DNA of 11,517 bases, taken from NCBI GenBank assembly GCA_017547065.1, contig JAFYRC010000166.1:1-11517 (forward strand), written 5' to 3'. Positions 6,614-11,517 of this stretch are shown here, piece by piece (positions within the stretch are counted from its first letter, which is position 1; the number at the start of each line of letters is the position of its first letter). Source of the stretch: Tidjanibacter sp. (GTDB lineage Bacteria > Bacteroidota > Bacteroidia > Bacteroidales > Rikenellaceae). The notes below the pieces were generated by a model that had not been told where the DNA came from, made no database searches, and was given only the letters and a program-made list of their open reading frames with translations. Made by a program: the position numbers and the translations under genes.

Positions 6614-7684
6614 ATGCAGGCAAAAAAGGTTACAGTTAAGGACATCGCTCGCCAGGCCGGCCTTTCAATAGGCACGGTCGACAGGGTTATGCACAACCGT
6701 GGCGGTGTGGCCGAAGAGAGTCGCCAGAAAGTCATGGAGGCGATGGAAACCCTCGGCTACACACTCAACACCAACGCCTCGCTGTTGGCCAACAAAAAGC
6801 ACTACCGCATCTGCTGCCTACTCCCCTCTTTCACCGACGGTGAGTATTGGGAGTTGGTCTACAACGCCATTGCCAGCGCCGAGAAGGACGCCACCGGCTA
6901 TAACATCTCCATCGAAACAATCACCTACAATCAGTTCTCGCACGAGGAGTATGTGGAGGCTGTGGAGAAACTCAAAAGCAATCTTCCGCAGGCGGTCATC
7001 ATCGCCCCCATCTACCGCAACGAAACCATCGAACTGAGCCATTTTTTGAAGGAGAAAGGAATTCCGATGGTGTTCATTGATTCGAAGGTGAGCGAGGCCG
7101 ACTACCTGGCCTACTATGGCATTCCCATGTGGGAGAGTGGATATCTTGCAGCGTCGCTACTTCTGGGCGAGGAGCCACCCAAGAGCATTGTCAACTTCCG
7201 CATCGAGCGTAGCGGTAGTATTACCGACAACCCCACGCTTGCCCGCCGACACGGCTTTACCGACTATTTGACCGAAAACCTTCCGCAGTTGAGTATCTAC
7301 AACGAGTTCCTGCGCCCCTACGACAGGGAGCACAACTTTGCCGTGATGGATAAGTTTTTTGCGGAGCACCCCGACATTCGACACATCATCACCTTCAACT
7401 CGCGCGTACACCTGATTGCCGACTACATCACAGCCCGCGGGCTAAAAGATTTGAGAGTTGTTGGCTTCGACATCCTCGACCAAAACATTGAGGCTGTGCG
7501 TAATGGAGCAGTAAAATATCTGATTGTTCAGCGCACCCAAGTGCAGTTGCGCCGAGGAGTGAATGCACTTGCCGAGTGGCTTGCCTTTGGCACAACGCCC
7601 CCCGTGCGTGACAACTACATGCCGATGGACATCCTCGTGCGTGAGAATATCAATTTCTACTCGGAGATGTACAAAGAGTATTAA
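6614..7684 (+). CDS. LacI-family transcriptional regulator of the uronate operon
   Basis: A 356-residue DNA-binding regulator. The N-terminal LacI helix-turn-helix covers residues 6-49 (VTVKDIARQAGLS then IGTVDRVMHNRG), with the recognition helix at about 18-26 and the hinge at about 52-60. From about residue 62 a periplasmic-binding-protein-like effector domain follows, beginning YRICCLLPSFTDGEYW and including VVGFDILDQN, the ligand-closing segment. The ATG at 6614 is preferred over the GTG at 6584 because it begins five residues before the helix-turn-helix and lies after the predicted transcription start. The gene is divergent to kdgK with one palindromic operator between them. This suggests a local regulator that senses a pathway intermediate such as KDG or 5-dehydro-4-deoxy-glucuronate; the effector is inferred. 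It is unlike classical KdgR of enterobacteria, which is IclR-type. Confidence 0.92.
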   Translation: MQAKKVTVKDIARQAGLSIGTVDRVMHNRGGVAEESRQKVMEAMETLGYTLNTNASLLANKKHYRICCLLPSFTDGEYWELVYNAIASAEKDATGYNISIETITYNQFSHEEYVEAVEKLKSNLPQAVIIAPIYRNETIELSHFLKEKGIPMVFIDSKVSEADYLAYYGIPMWESGYLAASLLLGEEPPKSIVNFRIERSGSITDNPTLARRHGFTDYLTENLPQLSIYNEFLRPYDREHNFAVMDKFFAEHPDIRHIITFNSRVHLIADYITARGLKDLRVVGFDILDQNIEAVRNGAVKYLIVQRTQVQLRRGVNALAEWLAFGTTPPVRDNYMPMDILVRENINFYSEMYKEY

Positions 7685-7706
7685 ATTCAACACTCCATAA
7701 TAATAC

Positions 7707-7746
7707 AACAGAGAAGGATAGCCGTTGTGGCTATCCTTCTCTGTTT
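7707..7746. terminator. 17-bp hairpin between the regulator gene and tRNA-Gly
   Basis: A perfect 17-bp stem (7707-7723 with 7729-7745) has a 5-base loop. It begins 22 bases after the LacI-gene stop and ends two bases from the 3' end of the minus-strand tRNA. It can serve as terminator for both converging transcripts. The T-run is short on the plus strand (7744-7746) and interrupted on the minus strand, so efficiency is uncertain; for the tRNA it may instead guide 3' trimming. Confidence 0.72.
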
Positions 7747-7747
7747 G

Positions 7748-7820
7748 AGCGGAAAACGGGGCTCGAACCCGCGACCCTTGGCTTGGGAAGCCAATGCTCT
7801 ACCAACTGAGCTATTTCCGC
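7748..7820 (-). tRNA. tRNA-Gly (anticodon CCC)
   Basis: Read leftward from 7820, the 73 bases fold as a full cloverleaf. The acceptor stem GCGGAAA/TTTCCGC is followed by U at the discriminator position, as usual for glycine. The D arm is GCTC...GAGC, the anticodon stem is TTGGC/GCCAA with loop TTCCCAA (anticodon bases 7785-7787), and the T arm is GCGGG-TTCGAAC-CCCGT with one mismatch-prone closing pair. The CCA end is not encoded. This isoacceptor reads GGG codons. It lies 68 bases after the nuclease gene on the same strand, with no clear promoter of its own, so it may be cut from the rho-nuclease transcript. Confidence 0.95.
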
Positions 7821-7822
7821 AT

Positions 7823-7869
7823 TTTGCAAATCGGAGGGCGCAAAAAGCATACCCTTTCCGATTTGCAAA
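7823..7869. repeat. 13-bp perfect inverted repeat ahead of tRNA-Gly
   Basis: The arms 7823-7835 and 7857-7869 (TTTGCAAATCGGA and its complement) are exactly inverted with 21 bases between them; inner GGG (7836-7838) and CCC (7852-7854) could extend the stem past a small bulge. It occupies most of the gap between the nuclease stop (7889) and the 5' end of the tRNA (7820). It has no clear T-run on the minus strand. It could be a weak terminator for the nuclease message, an RNA-processing structure, or a protein site. Confidence 0.7.
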
Positions 7870-7888
7870 TATTTTCTCTTATTTGACC

Positions 7889-8701
7889 CTACTTACCGAA
7901 AATCGAGTTCAGCACATAGGCCAGGCGGTAGCCACCAACAAGCAGGCGATCCTCCAGCAACTCCGAGAAGTCATACACAAACTGGTAGGACAAGTTGGGC
8001 GCCTCAACACCAAGGCCCTCAACGTAGTCATAGATACTCGCAGCACCGGCAACGGTCTCAACGAACCACTCCTCGTAGGTACCGCACATCACGCTCTTCT
8101 TGAAAGCCTTATCCTTGCGGTCCAACTGCTCGCACCACTCGCTATAGTGCCAGCTACGAGCCGACTCCACAATCTTGCTATCCCACACCGAGTGGAGGCT
8201 AGTCTGGCGGCCAAACCACTTAACCTGCACCTTATTACCACCAGTGTCGCTCAACCTACCTGCGTGCATTGGGCAGTGCATATCGCCCACCATGTGAACA
8301 ATCATCTTCACATAGTCGCGACGCATACTATCGGTAAGATTCTCATAGTTATTTGTAAGCTCATCGGTGAGTGTAGTGAGCGCCTGAACAACGTCACCCT
8401 TCTCATTCTTGGTCATTGTCTGATAGGTGTGACCCTTATCCACGTTGGCATAGTGCCAGGTCTTGGTCTGATAGTAGCCATCATTATAGTAGGGCGAGTT
8501 GCGAAGGCCGTCCATCCACGACGAGTAGTAGACAATCGAGCGGCCATCGAGCAACTTAGTAAGCTCCTTTTTTGCCTTCTTATTGAGGTTTTGCTCGGCA
8601 ATGGCAGCCACAACATCGTGACCCACAGCACCCCAACCAAACAGAGCCTGCACGTTGCAAAGTGCCATAAGGCTCAACAAAAACATTGAAAGTTTCTTCA
8701 T
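7889..8701 (-). CDS. Secreted S1/P1-family zinc-dependent nuclease
   Basis: A 270-residue exported enzyme of the S1/P1 nuclease family, which cleaves single-stranded nucleic acid and 3'-nucleotides using three zinc ions. A signal peptide (1-22) should be removed just before Trp23, leaving the family's N-terminal Trp as zinc ligand. All nine ligands can be matched: Trp23, His28 (WGAVGH), Asp64 (SSWMDG), His83 (TWHYAN), His136, Asp140 and His146 (HMVGDMHCPMH), His170 and Asp174 (LHSVWDS). After signal removal their numbers fall within three of those in fungal nuclease P1, a strong sign of an intact active site. It probably works in the periplasm or outside the cell, in nucleic-acid scavenging. 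The gene starts 33 bases after the rho stop on the same strand, without a visible promoter, so it may be cotranscribed with rho. Confidence 0.92.
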   Translation of the reverse strand: MKKLSMFLLSLMALCNVQALFGWGAVGHDVVAAIAEQNLNKKAKKELTKLLDGRSIVYYSSWMDGLRNSPYYNDGYYQTKTWHYANVDKGHTYQTMTKNEKGDVVQALTTLTDELTNNYENLTDSMRRDYVKMIVHMVGDMHCPMHAGRLSDTGGNKVQVKWFGRQTSLHSVWDSKIVESARSWHYSEWCEQLDRKDKAFKKSVMCGTYEEWFVETVAGAASIYDYVEGLGVEAPNLSYQFVYDFSELLEDRLLVGGYRLAYVLNSIFGK

Positions 8702-8734
8702 TGTATTCTAAGGTTTAAATTTGTTATTTGTTTC

Positions 8735-10393
8735 CTACTTATTCATCGTAATGAGGAATTCCTCGTTGCTACTTGTGTTCTGCAACTGGGTCTGCATAAA
8801 CTCCATAGCCTCCACTGAGGTCATGTCGGCCAAGTGGCGACGCAATACCCAGGTACGTTGCATGACCTCCTTGGGTGTGAGGAGGTCCTCCCTACGAGTA
8901 CCACTCGTAAGCACATCCACTGCGGGGTAAACTCGCTTGTTGGCCAACTTGCGGTCGAGCTGCAGCTCCATATTACCCGTACCCTTGAACTCCTCGAAAA
9001 TCACCTCGTCCATCTTCGAGCCGGTGTCGATGAGGGCGGTAGCAATGATGGTGAGCGAGCCGCGTTCCTCGGTCTTACGGGCAGCACCGAAGAAGCGTTT
9101 GGGTTTGTGCAGCGCATTGGCATCCACACCACCCGACAGCACCTTACCCGAAGCGGGCTGCACGGTATTATATGCCCTTGCAAGGCGAGTGATTGAGTCG
9201 AGCAGAATAACCACATCGTGACCACACTCCACCATCCTCTTTGCCTTCTCGAGCACCATTTCTGCCACCTTAACGTGGCGGGAGGCCTGCTCATCAAAGG
9301 TCGACGCTACAACCTCGGCCTTGACGTGGCGAGCCATCTCGGTAACCTCCTCGGGACGCTCATCGATGAGCAGAACGATGAGGTACACCTCGGGGTGGTT
9401 GTCGGCAATAGCATTGGCTATCTCCTGAAGGATCATTGTCTTACCCGTCTTGGGCTGCGCTACAATCATACCCCTCTGGCCCTTACCAATGGGGGCGAAG
9501 AGGTCGATTGTGCGGGTTGTAAGGTTATTGTGTCCGTTGCCCGTGAGAGTAAACTTCTCCTGTGGAAACAAAGGTGTCATATACTCAAACTGCATGCGGT
9601 CACGAAGGTTTTCAGGAGCGAGTCCGTTGACCTCCATAGCCCTCACCAAGGGGAAATACTTTTCACCCTCCTTGGGAGGACGGATAACACCCTTAACCGT
9701 ATCGCCGGCCTTCAAGCCCCAGTTCTTAATCTGCGAGGGGGACACATATATATCATCGGGCGAGTTGAGGTAGTTGTAGTCCGACGAACGCAGAAAACCA
9801 TAGCCATCGGGCATAATCTCCAACACACCTTCGCCCTCAACCACAACATTCTCCACCTCGCGCTGGATGTCACGGCGCTCCTGCTGGATGCGCTGGGCCT
9901 CTACCTCGGCGCTGTTATCCTCGTCGGCACTCTCCTCCTCCACCACAGGCTGTGCGGTCTTCCTTGGACGACCACGGCGTGGCTTCTCGGGCACCTCCTC
10001 GGCAGGCTGTTCTACCGCTACGGCCTCCTCCTCGGAGGCTACGCTCTTTTTGGGGCGACCACGGCGCTTGGGCTTAACCTCCTCAACATCCTCCGACACG
10101 GCAGGCTCTTGAGCCACAGGGGCCTCTACGCCCTCCACATCCTCGGCCTCCTCTGCACCTTTGGTGCGAGTGGAGAACTCTATCTTTGTAGCCTGCACTC
10201 TCTTGCGGGGGCGGCGTACTGCAACCGCCTCTTCGGCAGGTGCACCTCCCTCTTCGGTGTGGGTTGCATCCATAATTTTGGCTACAAGTTTCTCCCTACC
10301 GGAGCGCACATCAAGCCCTAATGCACGAGCAATTTCTCTCAATTCCGAAAGACTCTTACTCTTCAATGCATCAATTTCTTCTTCTCTTGTCAT
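8735..10393 (-). CDS. rho: Transcription termination factor Rho with a long disordered insertion
   Basis: A 552-residue hexameric RNA helicase that ends transcription, much longer than E. coli Rho (419). Residues 1-42 form the N-terminal Rho_N helical domain. Residues about 45-180 are a low-complexity, acidic and basic insertion with two AT-hook-like cores, RRGRPKK (110-116) and RRGRPRK (139-145), and a basic patch RRPRKR (60-65). The RNA-binding OB fold follows with DGYGFLRS (196-203) and [10 protein letters not shown]. The motor domain has Walker A AQPKTGKT (312-319), catalytic Glu345 in LIDERPEEV, Walker B ending in Asp399 (VVILLDS), the Q-loop region ITRLARAYN, and the R-loop region [20 protein letters not shown] (421-440). 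All core motifs are intact. Its leader is about 85 bases, and it is divergent to the LuxC-like gene. Confidence 0.97.
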   Translation of the reverse strand: MTREEEIDALKSKSLSELREIARALGLDVRSGREKLVAKIMDATHTEEGGAPAEEAVAVRRPRKRVQATKIEFSTRTKGAEEAEDVEGVEAPVAQEPAVSEDVEEVKPKRRGRPKKSVASEEEAVAVEQPAEEVPEKPRRGRPRKTAQPVVEEESADEDNSAEVEAQRIQQERRDIQREVENVVVEGEGVLEIMPDGYGFLRSSDYNYLNSPDDIYVSPSQIKNWGLKAGDTVKGVIRPPKEGEKYFPLVRAMEVNGLAPENLRDRMQFEYMTPLFPQEKFTLTGNGHNNLTTRTIDLFAPIGKGQRGMIVAQPKTGKTMILQEIANAIADNHPEVYLIVLLIDERPEEVTEMARHVKAEVVASTFDEQASRHVKVAEMVLEKAKRMVECGHDVVILLDSITRLARAYNTVQPASGKVLSGGVDANALHKPKRFFGAARKTEERGSLTIIATALIDTGSKMDEVIFEEFKGTGNMELQLDRKLANKRVYPAVDVLTSGTRREDLLTPKEVMQRTWVLRRHLADMTSVEAMEFMQTQLQNTSSNEEFLITMNK

Positions 10394-10407
10394 TGATTTT
10401 AATGCTA

Positions 10408-10422
10408 ATATTTTGAAAATAT
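10408..10422. repeat. 15-base AT palindrome in the rho leader
   Basis: ATATTTTGAAAATAT consists of two 7-base inverted arms around one base. It lies 14 bases upstream of the rho start codon, inside the predicted leader. As RNA it could form only a weak stem; as DNA it could be a protein site. In such AT-rich sequence chance is possible. Confidence 0.45.
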
Positions 10423-10441
10423 AACTCTATCAGGAATAAAA

Positions 10442-10461
10442 TACAGTCAGACACGACTGCA
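10442..10461 (-). promoter_or_regulatory. Small hairpin near the 5' end of the rho leader
   Basis: The arms 10442-10448 and 10455-10461 pair over seven positions (one G-U in the minus-strand RNA) around a 6-base loop. It starts about 17 bases after the predicted rho transcription start. There is no T-run after it, so it is not a classical attenuator. It may take part in control of rho expression; that is inference. Confidence 0.4.
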
Positions 10462-10482
10462 TCATAACGGCCTTTACAACCA

Positions 10483-10513
10483 CAAAGATATGCTATTTTT
10501 CACGATTTGCAAA
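10483..10513 (-). promoter_or_regulatory. rho promoter with -33 and -7 elements
   Basis: On the minus strand, TTTG (10513-10510) is followed after 19 bases by TATCTTTG (10490-10483). This matches the Bacteroidetes arrangement TTTG-N19-TAnnTTTG exactly and is the best promoter in the window. The predicted start near 10478 gives rho a leader of about 85 bases. Confidence 0.82.
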
Positions 10514-10545
10514 CTTTTTTTGGTCCACTTTCCGCAAAATTTGAC

Positions 10546-10553
10546 TACATTTG
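10546..10553 (+). promoter_or_regulatory. Candidate -7 element directly ahead of the LuxC-like gene
   Basis: TACATTTG fits TAnnTTTG. A TTTG at 10519-10522 is 23 bases upstream, longer than the usual 19-20. The ATG at 10559 is only five bases past the element, so the message would start at or within a base or two of the start codon. Either the transcript is leaderless or this match is chance. Confidence 0.5.
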
Positions 10554-10558
10554 TAGTG

Positions 10559-11517
10559 ATGAAGCACATCTACACACATATTGTTCCATTGTTATCCCAC
10601 CTTGCCGACAATCTTTCAAACATCTTCACGGAGGAGGTCATCGGAGGAGCTTGTAGGGAGAATCCTTGGTTTTCACCCCAGGATATTCACCACGCCATTG
10701 GTGCCATCAGGGAGCAATTTCTCGACACCAACAAAATTGCCGAGTGGCTCGCTGCGCACAACATTCAACCCACCGACACGCCTTTGAAGGTAGGTGTAAT
10801 CATGGCGGGCAACATCCCTCTGGCGGGATTTCTCGACCTTATGTGTGTGCTCGCCGCAGGACACCACTGCTACGCAAAGCCGTCAAGTAAGGACACCGTT
10901 CTAATGAAGGCTCTGTGCAAGTTCCTATGCGAGTGCGGTGCTCCCATCAGGCCATTCCACGAGTGCACACAGCCCGACGTGGTAATTGCTTCCGGTAGCG
11001 ACGCAGCCATCTCGGCCATCGAAAAGGAGTGGCCCACCACCCGACTTCTCCTGCGTGGACACCGCAGTTCGGTGGCAGTACTCAGCGGCAAGGAGAGCGA
11101 GGATGAGTTGCAGGAGCTTGGCGAGGATCTTTTCCGCTACAACTCAATGGGTTGTCGCAACGTAACCCTTGTGTGGATTCCCGAGGGATACGACGTAGAA
11201 AAGTTTGTTCGCACGCTCCAAACGGCACGCGAAATTGCATCGCCCAAGTATGTGGGCAACTACCGCCAAATCAAGGCCACGGCAATGCTTACGGGCGAGC
11301 AGGTTATTGACGGAGGTTTCTTCGTTCTGCAACACTCCCCAACCTTCCCCACCCGTTTGGCCCAAGTGAACTTGGCGTCCTACCGTACAAGCGAGGATAT
11401 TGAGGCTTGGCTCACGGCCAACGACACCCACATTCAGTGCGTTGTAGGCACCCACCCCACAGCCCTCTCCCACCCTCGATACGCCCCCATGGGTAAGGCC
11501 CAAAAGCCCACGCTCAC
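10559..11517 (+). CDS. LuxC-like acyl-CoA reductase (3' end outside the window)
   Basis: An open frame from ATG at 10559 to the window edge gives 319 codons with no stop. It belongs to the LuxC/acyl-CoA reductase family, related to aldehyde dehydrogenases, which reduces activated acyl groups to aldehydes with NADPH. Family-like stretches are VGVIMAGNIPLAGFLDLM (78-95), ASGSDAAI (144-151) in the nucleotide-binding part, RGHRSSVAVLSG (166-177), and FRYNSMGCRNVTL (192-204), where Cys199 is my candidate nucleophile. The closing MGKAQKPTL resembles the end region of the family, so perhaps 20-30 residues are missing. No luxA/B partner is visible, and in non-luminous Bacteroidetes the natural substrate is, to my knowledge, unsettled. 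It is divergent to rho with 165 bases between, and its promoter lies almost on the start codon. The family is recognised from memory of motifs. Confidence 0.8.
   Translation, partial: MKHIYTHIVPLLSHLADNLSNIFTEEVIGGACRENPWFSPQDIHHAIGAIREQFLDTNKIAEWLAAHNIQPTDTPLKVGVIMAGNIPLAGFLDLMCVLAAGHHCYAKPSSKDTVLMKALCKFLCECGAPIRPFHECTQPDVVIASGSDAAISAIEKEWPTTRLLLRGHRSSVAVLSGKESEDELQELGEDLFRYNSMGCRNVTLVWIPEGYDVEKFVRTLQTAREIASPKYVGNYRQIKATAMLTGEQVIDGGFFVLQHSPTFPTRLAQVNLASYRTSEDIEAWLTANDTHIQCVVGTHPTALSHPRYAPMGKAQKPTL

Noticed and set aside
7748..7820. tRNA-Gly as an integration site for a mobile element
   Set aside because: No integrase gene and no repeat of the tRNA 3' end is found elsewhere in the window, and both flanks carry ordinary chromosomal genes.
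9218..10321. A 367-codon open frame opposite rho
   Set aside because: In codon register with rho, whose motifs are complete; the Leu/Gly-rich antisense translation is a mirror of its codons.
1..11517. CRISPR array, toxin-antitoxin pair, phage or transposon genes, or a new defence system
   Set aside because: No regularly spaced repeats, transposase, integrase or paired small genes are visible; all long genes fit known metabolic or housekeeping families apart from the DUF4861 protein.

Overview
The window looks like a chromosomal segment from a Bacteroidales-type (Bacteroidota) bacterium. Three things point there: promoters of the TAnnTTTG type lie ahead of most transcription units, start codons lack Shine-Dalgarno sequences and follow AT-rich leaders, and Rho carries the long charged N-terminal insertion typical of gut Bacteroidetes. 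The genus cannot be fixed from the sequence alone.

Left part (1-6613). Bases 1-195 hold a probable terminator of a gene to the left, then a promoter and a 28-codon reading frame that looks like the broken N-terminus of a zinc alcohol dehydrogenase. From 6459 down to 264, on the minus strand, runs a six-gene operon: kdgK, eda, kduI, kduD, a DUF4861 lipoprotein and an ExuT-like transporter. It ends at a strong bidirectional terminator (208-249). The four enzymes make one chain: the unsaturated-uronate product 5-dehydro-4-deoxy-glucuronate is isomerised (KduI), reduced to KDG (KduD), phosphorylated (KdgK) and cleaved to pyruvate and glyceraldehyde-3-phosphate (Eda). The transporter and the lipoprotein probably serve substrate uptake or processing. 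Divergent to the operon is a LacI-family regulator (6614-7684). Between them is a perfect 18-bp palindrome with a central CG, the best operator candidate, placed where the -33 elements of both divergent promoters should be.

Middle part (7685-8734). A 17-bp hairpin, a tRNA-Gly(CCC) on the minus strand, a 13-bp inverted repeat and a secreted S1/P1-type zinc nuclease gene follow. The nuclease lies 33 bp downstream of rho and may share its transcript.

Right part (8735-11517). The gene for transcription terminator Rho (552 aa, with a disordered insertion holding two AT-hook-like motifs) is read leftward from a well-formed promoter. A LuxC-like acyl-CoA reductase gene is read rightward and runs off the window end.

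I see no mobile element, CRISPR array, phage gene or defence system. The region is mostly conventional metabolism and housekeeping. The parts most worth a second look are the shared operator, the DUF4861 lipoprotein, the Rho insertion, the hairpins around the tRNA, and the broken short gene at the left end.
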